In this document: positions 18,833-27,335 of the stretch, one piece after another
How positions within the stretch are numbered: position 1 is the first letter of the stretch
Layout of the letters: every line of letters begins with the position of its first letter
NCBI GenBank assembly: GCA_038880255.1
Contig: JAVZSA010000004.1
Location: forward strand, 1-62,879
Direction of reading: 5' to 3'
Source of the DNA: ARK-15 sp038880255
GTDB lineage: Archaea > Thermoplasmatota > Thermoplasmata > Thermoplasmatales > ARK-15
DNA length: 62,879 nucleotides
Made by a program: the position numbers and the translations under genes
The notes under the pieces: model-generated
Databases searched by the model: none
Told to the model about the DNA's origin: nothing
Seen by the model: the letters and a program-made list of their open reading frames with translations, nothing else

Positions 18833-18844
18833 AATTTAAATAAA
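18833..18844 (+). promoter_or_regulatory. TATA box for leaderless rpoL
   Basis: AATTTAAATAAA is centred 27 nt before ATG 18866 and no ribosome binding site is present. The spacing matches a leaderless transcript and supports ATG 18866 over the upstream TTG. Confidence 0.55.
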
Positions 18845-18865
18845 GAAATTTATTTAAGAGTTTTG

Positions 18866-19150
18866 ATGAGTGAAGAAACATCTTTCAAAGTAATCTCAAA
18901 GGGAAAGGATTTCATTTGGGTAGAGGTATTGAATTATGACAACACAATATTAAGACCATTAATTGAAGAGATAGCTAATGACCCTATGGTTATTGAAAGT
19001 AAATACAATATTGAACATCCTTCATTAGATAATCCAAAAATTTATATAAAAGTGAAAGAGGGAAAACCACAGGCAGCCATAAAAAGGGCTTTAAGAAGAC
19101 TTGAAAAAACATTTGAAGACTTGGAAAATGAAGTCAAAAAAAGTTTATGA
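18866..19150 (+). CDS. rpoL: DNA-directed RNA polymerase subunit L (Rpo11)
   Basis: A 94-residue protein matching archaeal Rpo11, which pairs with Rpo3 in the polymerase assembly platform. Typical features are NEDNTILRPLIEE-like LNYDNTILRPLIEE (about 18-31), the EHPSLDNPKIYI strand and a C-terminal helix. An in-frame TTG at 18863 is less likely as start than ATG 18866, given the TATA spacing. The TGA stop interlocks with the scpA stop (TTATGA). Confidence 0.93.
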   Translation: MSEETSFKVISKGKDFIWVEVLNYDNTILRPLIEEIANDPMVIESKYNIEHPSLDNPKIYIKVKEGKPQAAIKRALRRLEKTFEDLENEVKKSL

Positions 19151-20011
19151 TTTTTTGGAAATTACCTCTACTTTTGGTATGGGTAAAAATTCAATTTTTC
19201 TTAGTTCTTTAGGAATAAGTATATGAATGTATATATCTTTAAAGGGTTTTTCTTGATACATTTCTAATTTTCCACTTGATTCCAAAAAAAGTAATGAAAT
19301 CATTGTTTTTATTGAATCTTCTTTTGTTCCATCCTCAATTTGTCTTTTTATAAATTCATCTTCCATTTCTGCTATTCTTGACCATATTTCCTTAATATCT
19401 TCTTCCAGCGTATCCCTATGCATCCTTTCTCCTACCATTATCCTATATTTGTTTTCAATTTCTTTTTTCTCAATCAATTCCTTCTTTTTCTTTTCAGATT
19501 CAATAATTGCTTCCTTTAATGCACCTAAAAGTTCATTAAATGTAATCTGTCTTTTATTAATATGTCTTATAGGTTCTGTAAGAGGATTCCCATGAATTAT
19601 TGTATCAGTTATTTCATAATTGTATTCATGTGATGGAGAAATTTCATAGGGTGTCCATTCCCCATAAAAATCTTCTTCAATTGGTGAAAATTTTTCCAAT
19701 ACTTTTTCACTTTTTATATATAAAATTTCCCAAGCCATATGGATTAATTTTCCAGCGGTGATAAAGTCTATTAAATTTTCTTCCTTTACCTTTTTTAAAA
19801 AAAGGGTAGTAAATTTTATCAAGTCAATATCAAATGGATTAAAATTTTCCTCTATAACTAATTGAAATGCTAGGGCAATCGTTTTTAATTTTGAATCTTC
19901 TATGGATATGTAACAATTTTCTTTATTTTTTTTCATTTCCTCTAAATAATACATCAAAGTTTCATCATTTATATTTGAACCCATAATTTCCTTCAAAATT
20001 TCATTGTCCAT
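19145..20011 (-). CDS. scpA: Segregation and condensation protein A (kleisin)
   Basis: A 288-residue, strongly charged protein. The N-terminal region reads FNPFDIDLIKFTTLFLKKV (about 56-74), the ScpA signature that binds the SMC neck. The remainder is a charged linker and a C-terminal winged-helix region. It bridges the SMC heads in chromosome condensation. It overlaps the end of smc by 11 bp and is co-transcribed. No ScpB is seen in the window. Confidence 0.88.
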   Translation of the reverse strand: MDNEILKEIMGSNINDETLMYYLEEMKKNKENCYISIEDSKLKTIALAFQLVIEENFNPFDIDLIKFTTLFLKKVKEENLIDFITAGKLIHMAWEILYIKSEKVLEKFSPIEEDFYGEWTPYEISPSHEYNYEITDTIIHGNPLTEPIRHINKRQITFNELLGALKEAIIESEKKKKELIEKKEIENKYRIMVGERMHRDTLEEDIKEIWSRIAEMEDEFIKRQIEDGTKEDSIKTMISLLFLESSGKLEMYQEKPFKDIYIHILIPKELRKIEFLPIPKVEVISKKS

Positions 20012-23000
20012 AGGATTTTGCCTCCTCTAAATAAGTTTCTTCAAATACTTTCGAAATACCATCTTGTGTTATTGTGACACCAATAAGATGATCAGCATAT
20101 TTCAAAACTGCCTTTCTAAGGGAAACAACAATGAACTGTGCATTTTTAGAATTTTCTTTCATGATTCTCCCAATATTTTCAGCATTCCACACATCAAGAA
20201 ACATATCAGATTCATCAAAAAGGTAAAAAGGTGACGGATCGTATTGTTGTATTGCGAGAATGAATGTAAGAGCAGTAAGACTCTTTTCACCACCACTAAG
20301 AGCCTCTAATCTTATCATTTTTTTACCTTTTGGCTTTGCCTTAATAATTAGTCCTCCTGAAAATGGATCTTCTTCATTTTCTAAATACATCATTGCCTCG
20401 CCACCTGTTATTTCATTATATATCTTTGTAAAGTTTTCCCTTATTGCATTATAAACTGTGATAAGTCCTTCTTTCTTCTTGTTTGAAAGTTCGTTCATTA
20501 ATGAAATTAAATTTTTCTTTTCTTCAGTTAAATTAAGATAGTTATCTTTCAATTCTTTTAATCTTTTATTTTCATTATCATACTCTTCTATACTTTTCAT
20601 ATTTACAGGCTCTAAAGAAAGCATTGTTGTTTCACAATATTCTATTTTTTTCTTCAGTTCAGATACACTCTCTATTGGTTCTTTTATTTCAATTCCTAAT
20701 AGTTTAAATTCATTTTCTGCCTCATTTAGTGCTCTAGTATTTTCATTTAACCTTGTTTTCAGTGTTATTATAAAATCATTCTTTCTATTAATATCCTCAA
20801 CAATTTTTTGAATTTGCCCCTCAAATGTAATAATCATTGAATTTATTTTATCTTTTTCTTCCAATTTTTTCTTTATTTTTTCTTCAATTGTTGAATTTAC
20901 TTCCTGAAATTTTTTTAATTTTATTTCATTTTCACTTAGTTTTTTGCTAAATTCTTTCAATTCAATATCTTTTTGTTCTTTTTCATTTTTTAATTTTTCA
21001 TTTGAATTATCTAAATTTTTTATTGTTTTTGACATTGTATCAATTTCATAATCTAAATCTCTTAAAAGCATTTTTAATGTTTCATATTCCTTTGTTTTAT
21101 TCTCAAGTTCATTTTTCAAATATCTTAATTTATCTTGAATCTCTTCAGGAGCTAGTTCTGCAATTCTAATAGTTAAGGAATTGTAGTCTTTTTCTAAAAA
21201 TTCCATTTTTTCATTTTCTTTTTTTAGTTTTTCATTTATTTCTTCCAACCTACTATTTAATATATTCCTTTCTTCATATTTCTTTTTTAAATTTTCATTT
21301 AATTTTTCCATTTTTTCTTTGTTTTCTCTTATTAATTTTTCATAAACCAATGGATCTTCAACTTTATTATTTGAAATCTCCTGTATCATTTTACCAATTT
21401 CATCTAACTTTTTCATCAGTTCATTATATTCTTTAGAAACTTCTTCCTTCATTTCCACTGAATTTCTTAATTCTTTCGAAATCTCATCCAAATTTCCAAA
21501 ACTTATAGATTTTTCTTTCCTTTCAACAAGACCTCCTGTTATTGCACCACTTGCTTCAATTAATTGACCGTCAAGGGTTACCAATCTAACCCCGCCCATT
21601 AGCCTTCTTGCATTTGTTAAATCTTGAACAATAACGGTATCACCAAAAACATACCAAAGTGGTCCTTCAATATCCTTATCATAGGTAATTTTTTCAATAA
21701 CTAAACCTATACTTTTTTCATCCTTTAGTACAAGCAAAGCTTTACCTCTCGGCCTTCCAGGCAACATTTTGTTAATTGGTAAAAATGTTGCTATCCCTTT
21801 TTTATTTTGTTTTAAGTAATCTATACATATTTCTGCTACCTCATCATTCTCAATAACAATTGAATCAAGCCTATTCCCACCTGCTACTTCTACTGCAAGT
21901 GAGAGATTTTCAGGATATTTAATTAATTCTCTTACAGTTCCTCTGATACCTTTTATTATTCCTTTGTCCCTTGCCTCAAGAAGGAAATATATTGTATCCA
22001 TATTTTTATTTGTTTCAATTCTTGCCTTTGATTTTTCATAATTTCTTGTGAGGGATAGTATTTTGACTTCAAGTTTTTGTAATTCTTCTCTCAATTCTAC
22101 TTCTCTGTTTTTTAAATTGTAATATAATTCTTGAAGATCTTTATACTTCCTTTTAGTTTCACTTTCATTTTTCCTTATTTCAGATATTCTCCATTCAGCA
22201 TCTTTAATGTTTAATTCAATACTTTTTATTTCTTCTTCGAGATTTGCTATTTCTTCATATACTTTTTTTAATGATTCATTTTTTGCATCTAATTCATTCT
22301 TCAAAGAAGTTACAATCTCCTTTTCTTTAACCAAATCCTTTTGTCTGGATATCATTAATTCTTGCAAATCCTTCATTTCCTTTGAAAAATTAGATATTTT
22401 TTCTTCAAGAGATTTTAATTCCCCTCTTTTTTGTAAAATGATTTTTTCTGTACTTTCAAGTTTATTTTTTTCCTCATCTCTTTTTTTAATCTTTTCATTC
22501 AATTCTCTTAAAATTGACTTTCTCTGTATTTCTATTGATTTCATTTCATCTTCAATTTCATTGATTCTAGTTTGTAAATCTTCTATTTTCATTTTTTGCC
22601 TTCCTATTTCAAGCCTTAGATCATCCATAGTTGCCTTTAATTTTAATTGTTCTTCATTCCCTGACCTCAAAATATCTTTATTTATTTCTTCAAGATTTTT
22701 TAATTTAATATTTCTTTCATTTTCAATTTCAGAAATTTTTTTCTTTAAATTTTCAATTTCTATAGTTATTTTTTCTATTTCTCCTTTATCCCCCTCAATT
22801 TCACTTTTTAGTTGTTGAATCTTTTTGTATTCAAGCTTTGCCTTTGATTCTGTTAACTCCTTCTTTAGCTCTAGATATCTAATTGCAACATTTCTATCCT
22901 TTTCCAATGAACTTAATCTATCTTCAATTTCTTTTATCAATACCTCTATTTTCCCAATGTTTTCTTCTGTTTCTTCCTTTTTTTTCTGCGCATTTAAAAT

Positions 23001-23534
23001 TTCTTCATCATATTTTGTAATACCTGAGATTTCTTCCAATATTCTTCTTCTTTCATATGGTGACATTTCTACTATCCTAGTAACATCACCTTGTTGTACT
23101 ATGTTGTAACCATCTGCAAATATTTTAGCCTTCGATAGTAGAGATGTGAAATCTTGAAGTTTCGCTTTCTCATCATTTATATAAAAATAACTATTGTAAT
23201 CTTCATCATTTTCCGCTTTTCTAACTATTCTTGTAAATTTCACTTCATCTGAATCAATTGGTATTTCCCTATCTGTGTTATCAAATATTAAAGATACTTT
23301 ACAATAATCTGCAGGTTTCTTTTCCTTTCCTCCATTAAATATCAAATCTGTAAGTTTTTGAGCACGCAATACTTTTGAACTTTTAGGACCCAAAACGAAA
23401 AGTATTGCATCTGAAATATTACTTTTACCTGCCCCATTTGGACCACTAACAGCAGTAAATCCTTTTTTAAATTCAATTATTGTTCTTTTTCCAAAACTTT
23501 TGAAATTTTCCATTTCAAGCATTTTGAGGAACAT
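20001..23534 (-). CDS. smc: Chromosome segregation ATPase SMC
   Basis: A full-length (1177-residue) SMC. Walker A is GPNGAGKS (about 31-38). Long coiled coils flank a hinge (about 505-640, GTVRELIKYPENLSLAVEVAGG through ASGAITGGLVERKEKS). The signature motif is LSGGEKSLTAL and Walker B is FYLFDESDMFLD near the C-terminus; DESD replaces the common DE(V/I)D but keeps the catalytic glutamate. ATG 23534 has an AGGTGA site 4-5 nt upstream and a TATA-like TTTATATAATGG further out. The 299 bp upstream are AT-rich with promoters only. The kleisin scpA follows directly. Confidence 0.97.
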   Translation of the reverse strand: MFLKMLEMENFKSFGKRTIIEFKKGFTAVSGPNGAGKSNISDAILFVLGPKSSKVLRAQKLTDLIFNGGKEKKPADYCKVSLIFDNTDREIPIDSDEVKFTRIVRKAENDEDYNSYFYINDEKAKLQDFTSLLSKAKIFADGYNIVQQGDVTRIVEMSPYERRRILEEISGITKYDEEILNAQKKKEETEENIGKIEVLIKEIEDRLSSLEKDRNVAIRYLELKKELTESKAKLEYKKIQQLKSEIEGDKGEIEKITIEIENLKKKISEIENERNIKLKNLEEINKDILRSGNEEQLKLKATMDDLRLEIGRQKMKIEDLQTRINEIEDEMKSIEIQRKSILRELNEKIKKRDEEKNKLESTEKIILQKRGELKSLEEKISNFSKEMKDLQELMISRQKDLVKEKEIVTSLKNELDAKNESLKKVYEEIANLEEEIKSIELNIKDAEWRISEIRKNESETKRKYKDLQELYYNLKNREVELREELQKLEVKILSLTRNYEKSKARIETNKNMDTIYFLLEARDKGIIKGIRGTVRELIKYPENLSLAVEVAGGNRLDSIVIENDEVAEICIDYLKQNKKGIATFLPINKMLPGRPRGKALLVLKDEKSIGLVIEKITYDKDIEGPLWYVFGDTVIVQDLTNARRLMGGVRLVTLDGQLIEASGAITGGLVERKEKSISFGNLDEISKELRNSVEMKEEVSKEYNELMKKLDEIGKMIQEISNNKVEDPLVYEKLIRENKEKMEKLNENLKKKYEERNILNSRLEEINEKLKKENEKMEFLEKDYNSLTIRIAELAPEEIQDKLRYLKNELENKTKEYETLKMLLRDLDYEIDTMSKTIKNLDNSNEKLKNEKEQKDIELKEFSKKLSENEIKLKKFQEVNSTIEEKIKKKLEEKDKINSMIITFEGQIQKIVEDINRKNDFIITLKTRLNENTRALNEAENEFKLLGIEIKEPIESVSELKKKIEYCETTMLSLEPVNMKSIEEYDNENKRLKELKDNYLNLTEEKKNLISLMNELSNKKKEGLITVYNAIRENFTKIYNEITGGEAMMYLENEEDPFSGGLIIKAKPKGKKMIRLEALSGGEKSLTALTFILAIQQYDPSPFYLFDESDMFLDVWNAENIGRIMKENSKNAQFIVVSLRKAVLKYADHLIGVTITQDGISKVFEETYLEEAKSYGQ

Positions 23535-23885
23535 TTAATCACCTGTCTGAAATTTGTCGGCTATATGTATGATATAGATATGCCATTATATAAATTTTAT
23601 GGTATTTATTACCATAAAAAACTTTGTAATTGAGAAATGAAAATTTATTTTTATAACATACTTTGAAAAAAATTATTTTTTATTTAGAATATTTTTTTAA
23701 ATTAATATTTTCATAATATTTATCCCAGATAGCTATTAGATAGAAAATTTTATTATTTAATTAATTATAAAAATTCAATTTATTCTAATAATCATCTCAA
23801 TTTCCATTCATTAATTTATTTTTTTATGTTTATATGTTTTTCTTTTTAAATAAATTTTTTATTTTCCTCAAAATTCACAAAGATA

Positions 23886-23893
23886 TTAAATAT
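23886..23893 (+). promoter_or_regulatory. TATA box for the DUF59 gene
   Basis: TTAAATAT is centred about 26 nt before ATG 23915, matching the leaderless pattern of this genome. It argues against the upstream in-frame ATGs at 23834 and 23900. Confidence 0.45.
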
Positions 23894-23914
23894 TTAAAAA
23901 TGATAACAAAAATC

Positions 23915-24211
23915 ATGGTAAATGAAAATGATGTGATAGAAGTTTTAAAAACTGTAATAGATCCGGAAATTGGACTTGATGTTGTAAATTTAGGATTAAT
24001 TTATGAATTAAAAATTGAAAACGATAACATCTATATCAAGATGACAATGACTACACCTGGCTGTCCCTTAACAGCATGGATAATTGCAGACACCGAAAAT
24101 AAATTAAAACAACTACCAGGAATAAAAGATGTGAAAATAGATCTTGTATGGGATCCACCATGGTCTGTTGAAAGAATAAGTGAAGAAGCAAAAAAATTAC
24201 TTGGACTTTAG
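23915..24211 (+). CDS. DUF59 / MIP18-family protein (Fe-S cluster assembly factor, SufT/PaaD-like)
   Basis: A 98-residue single-domain protein. Conserved DPEIGLDVVNLGLIYEL (about 15-31) and the MTMTTPGCPL cysteine loop (about 44-53) identify the DUF59 fold. Homologues help mature Fe-S proteins. A longer frame back to 23834 adds a Phe/Lys-rich N-terminus that looks non-coding; TATA spacing favours ATG 23915. The TAG stop is immediately followed by a mobile-element relic, whose left boundary uses TTTAG. Confidence 0.85.
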   Translation: MVNENDVIEVLKTVIDPEIGLDVVNLGLIYELKIENDNIYIKMTMTTPGCPLTAWIIADTENKLKQLPGIKDVKIDLVWDPPWSVERISEEAKKLLGL

Positions 24212-24614
24212 CTCGACAGACTGGAACTCTCCTTGACTTGGCAAGGGGATTAAAGCGAGCAAAGTTATCTATATTTTTACTTGACGAAAAGAATGCATTC
24301 TGTATGCGGATTAAAATACCATTTCAAACAGGTAGTTAAATATAAAATGCATATCTTCAGGATAAATTATTGATTTCATCAAACAAATAATAAGAAGGAT
24401 AAGTTATGCCCTTCAGGCCATTCGGTATTTGATAAAGATATAGGTGATGCAAATAAGATAAAGGAAGAAGGGCTTTGTTTATGGAACCTAGGCTAGATTT
24501 TCCCAGATGATTATGCCTCTACAAGTAATATGATCGAATACATAAAGCATATTACTGTGAAAGTAAGCATAGCCACTGAAGTGATAGACCCTGTCCGTAA
24601 GGGCGGTAGTTCAC
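24212..24614 (+). mobile_element. Non-autonomous IS200/IS605-type element, copy 1 (TnpA-TnpB deletion relic)
   Basis: This 403 bp interval holds no intact gene but is closely related to 52832-53194. It begins with a hairpin (stem 24229-24235 with 24242-24248), like an IS200/IS605 left end. In one frame starting near 24292 it reads KRMHSVCGLKYHFKQVV, resembling the start of Y1 transposase TnpA. The same frame then reads LCPSGHSVFDKDIGDANKI, the second zinc knuckle and DRDxNAAxNI region of TnpB. A shifted frame further on gives YASTSNMIEYIK and then PVRKGGSS. The right end is GGTAGTTCAC with a GTCC-GTAA-GGGC hairpin. Stops and a frame change show it is not coding. It lies flush between two convergent stop codons. 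Confidence 0.75.
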
Positions 24615-25013
24615 TTAAATATCAAATATTACTCTTAATTTACCTTTTGGATCTACATATAACATATGGTATGTAACTGCTTTCACATTTAACTTATTTC
24701 CATGCTTATTCCTTATGTATTTTTCCCCACAAAGTGTTGAAATTAATTTAGTATCTTGAATATTAACTTTAACCTTTGAGAAAATAAAATTCTCAGCATC
24801 AAATAAATATAAAATTTCAGAAAGAAATTTTACAAGTAGTGATTCTAAATCCATTGATGTAATTTCTATTTTTTTATTTTCTTTACATTCAATTTTATCT
24901 ATGTCAACCATTAGGGAAATTAAGCCTAATGCAGCTTCGGAAAATGCATTTTCCAGTGAATCACTTTCTATTTCAAACCCTATATCCGCTGTATGTTCAA
25001 GTATTTTAATCAT
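24615..25013 (-). CDS. Archease (tRNA ligase RtcB activator)
   Basis: A 132-residue protein starting MIKILEHTADIGFEIES, the archease signature, with the HMLYVDPKGKLRVIFDI C-terminal strand whose acidic residues bind metal. Archease speeds guanylylation and turnover of the RNA ligase RtcB in tRNA splicing and repair. RtcB is not in the window. The gene lies 47 nt from tRNA-Arg(CCT) on the same strand and its stop touches the mobile-element relic. Confidence 0.93.
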   Translation of the reverse strand: MIKILEHTADIGFEIESDSLENAFSEAALGLISLMVDIDKIECKENKKIEITSMDLESLLVKFLSEILYLFDAENFIFSKVKVNIQDTKLISTLCGEKYIRNKHGNKLNVKAVTYHMLYVDPKGKLRVIFDI

Positions 25014-25059
25014 TAAAAATTATTAAATCTATGAAAAATTTAAAGTTTCTTATTAAAAA

Positions 25060-25134
25060 CGGGCGCAGGGGGATTTGAACCCCCGACCTACAGCTTAGGA
25101 GGCTGCCGCCCTATCCATGCTAGGCCATGCGCCC
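25060..25134 (-). tRNA. tRNA-Arg (anticodon CCT)
   Basis: On the minus strand a full cloverleaf folds: acceptor GGGCGCA/TGCGCCC, D stem GCCT/GGGC, anticodon stem GCAGC/GCTGT around loop CTCCTAA (anticodon CCT, reads AGG), and T arm GGGGG-TTCAAAT-CCCCC. The discriminator is G. There is no intron and CCA is not encoded. Confidence 0.96.
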
Positions 25135-25298
25135 TATTACTCCATATAATTACATTACTAAAATTTTGCGATATTAATTGTTAAAATAAAGAATCGATTT
25201 TTAACAAGTAAACTTAATTATTTTTTAATTTATTTTCATTTAATATCAATTAAAAATTTTAATTATTTTGAAAATATAACCGTTTAATCAAGTGAAAA

Positions 25299-25310
25299 AA
25301 ATTAAATTTT
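25299..25310 (+). promoter_or_regulatory. TATA box for leaderless hyuA
   Basis: AAATTAAATTTT region centred about 26 nt before ATG 25330, with no ribosome binding site. It would start the hyuA-hyuB-MFS transcript. Confidence 0.45.
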
Positions 25311-25329
25311 TGTTTCAATTTTCAAAGTA

Positions 25330-27330
25330 ATGGAAAGATATCAAATTGGTATTGATATAGGTGGCACATTTACGGACATAGTTATTTTTGATTCAGCATT
25401 GAATGAAATAAAGGTAATTAAAATATTAACTACTTCAAACCCTGAAGAGGCTGTAATAGATGCCTTAAAAAATTTAAAAATTAATAAAGATGATATTTCA
25501 ATAATTAACCATGCTACCACCATAGCTACAAATGCACTTTTAACAGGTTCAAATTTACCAAAAGGTGCACTAATAACAACATATGGATTTAGAGACATAG
25601 TTGAAATAGGCAGACAAAGAAGAGCCGAAATTTATAATTTGGATTTTAACAGGCCTAAACCATTAATTCCTAGAAAATATAGATATGGTGTCAGGGAAAG
25701 AATTCTTCATAATGGGGATGTATATATTGAATTAAATTATAAAGATCTTGAAAAAATTAAGAAAAAAATTAAATCTGAAAAAATAGAAACATTAGCTATT
25801 TCTTTATTAAATTCATATACAAATCCACTTCATGAATTAAAGGTTAAAGATTATTTCTCTGATTTAAATATTAGTGCATTTATTTCTTCGGAAGTGGATC
25901 CACAGTACAGAGAATTTGAAAGAACAAGTACTACTGTTGTAAATGCAATTTTATCACCTATTGTTACAACATATTTAAAAAAACTTGAAGAGGGAATTAG
26001 ATTAATGGGCTTTAATGCACCTATTTATGTTATGAGCTCAAATGGTGGTCTTAATACTATAAACTATGCTTCAAAAATGCCCATTTCTATTATAGAATCT
26101 GGACCCGGTGCTGGAGTTATGTCTTCACTTTATCTCTCAAAGTATTTAGGTATTGAAAATATAATTACTTTTGATATGGGTGGCACCACCGCAAAAGCTG
26201 GAACAATTGTAAATGGAAAAATTGAAATTTCAAATGAATTTGAAGCTGCGGGAAAAACGCACAGCGGAAGATCAATAAAAGGTAGTGGTTATGTTGTAAG
26301 ATACCCATTTATAGATTTGGCTGAAGTGAGTGCGGGTGGTGGTACTATAGCATGGGTTGATGATGAAAAAATTTTGCACGTTGGCCCAAAAAGTGCAGGT
26401 TCTATACCTGGCCCAGCAGGGTACGGAAAGGGTGGTGTAGATCCTACTGTAACTGATGCAAATATTGTATTGGGCAGAATACCTGAATATATCCTAGGTG
26501 GGGAAATGAAAATATTTCCTAATTTATCAAAAGAATCATTAAAAAAAATATCATATCCTTTAGATCTTGATGAAATAAGATCCGCAAAAGGAATTTTAGC
26601 TTTAGCAAATAACACTATGGCTAAAGCAATTTCAATAGTAACTATTGAAAGAGGGAGAGATCCAAGGGATTTTACATTATTTGCATTTGGTGGTGCAGGT
26701 CCGCTTCATTCCTGCGATTTAGCGGAAGAAATGGGAATAAAAGAAATAATAATTCCAAAAAATCCAGGGCTTTTTTCAGCCTTTGGCCTTCTTACTGTGG
26801 ACATTCGAAGGGTTTTCATTTCATCTGTTATACAAGGAAATCTTAATCAAATTTTCATGAATTTAATAGAGAAAGCAAAAAATTCATTGATTCAAGAAAA
26901 TTTTAAAGATATACAATTTGATCGTTTTATTGATGTTCGATATCTTGGTCAATCATATGAAATTACAATAGAATATTATGATGGAATGGACATAAATAAA
27001 AGATTTAATGAAGAACATCAAAGAATTTACGGTTATTATTCAAATGATCCTGTTGAAATTGTTAATGCAAGAGTAGTAGCAACTGTAAAAATACCAAAAG
27101 CAATAATAAAAGAAAAAATTAAAAAGGAAGGGGATATTATTAAAAGTAAAAGAAGAGTATATTTTAGTGATGAATTCATCGATTGTGATACATTTAAAAG
27201 GGAAACTTTAAACCCTGGAATGAATGGATTAGGGCCTACTTTGATTGAAGGTTATGATTCCACGGTAATTATAAATCCCAATTGGAAATGGGAAATTGAT
27301 AAATTTGAAAACATTAGGATTTGGAGATGA
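25330..27330 (+). CDS. hyuA: Hydantoinase/oxoprolinase family protein, subunit A (HyuA)
   Basis: A 666-residue ATP-dependent amidohydrolase subunit. The N-terminal ASKHA-type nucleotide loop GIDIGGTFTD is at about 7-16; SNGGLNT, ESGPGAGVMSS and FDMGGTTAKAG follow, and GGGTIAWVD and FGGAGPLH complete the family pattern. Family members open 5-oxoproline, N-methylhydantoin or related rings, with subunit B. hyuB follows directly and an MFS transporter is third. The substrate cannot be fixed from sequence; 5-oxoproline is one possibility. Confidence 0.88.
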   Translation: MERYQIGIDIGGTFTDIVIFDSALNEIKVIKILTTSNPEEAVIDALKNLKINKDDISIINHATTIATNALLTGSNLPKGALITTYGFRDIVEIGRQRRAEIYNLDFNRPKPLIPRKYRYGVRERILHNGDVYIELNYKDLEKIKKKIKSEKIETLAISLLNSYTNPLHELKVKDYFSDLNISAFISSEVDPQYREFERTSTTVVNAILSPIVTTYLKKLEEGIRLMGFNAPIYVMSSNGGLNTINYASKMPISIIESGPGAGVMSSLYLSKYLGIENIITFDMGGTTAKAGTIVNGKIEISNEFEAAGKTHSGRSIKGSGYVVRYPFIDLAEVSAGGGTIAWVDDEKILHVGPKSAGSIPGPAGYGKGGVDPTVTDANIVLGRIPEYILGGEMKIFPNLSKESLKKISYPLDLDEIRSAKGILALANNTMAKAISIVTIERGRDPRDFTLFAFGGAGPLHSCDLAEEMGIKEIIIPKNPGLFSAFGLLTVDIRRVFISSVIQGNLNQIFMNLIEKAKNSLIQENFKDIQFDRFIDVRYLGQSYEITIEYYDGMDINKRFNEEHQRIYGYYSNDPVEIVNARVVATVKIPKAIIKEKIKKEGDIIKSKRRVYFSDEFIDCDTFKRETLNPGMNGLGPTLIEGYDSTVIINPNWKWEIDKFENIRIWR

Positions 27331-27335
27331 AAATT

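Noticed and set aside
22207..22818. 203-codon ORF opposite smc, rich in Ser, Phe and Ile
   Set aside because: It lies wholly within the SMC coiled coil, and its composition is the complement of Lys/Glu-rich codons.
23535..23833. A possible small gene or RNA between smc and the DUF59 gene
   Set aside because: Stops are frequent in all frames and no stable fold or repeat was seen; the divergent promoters explain the space.
24212..24614. A structural ncRNA such as RNase P RNA or SRP RNA
   Set aside because: A second, similar copy lies at 52832-53194, both carry TnpA/TnpB-like translated segments, and no conserved core of RNase P or SRP RNA was seen.
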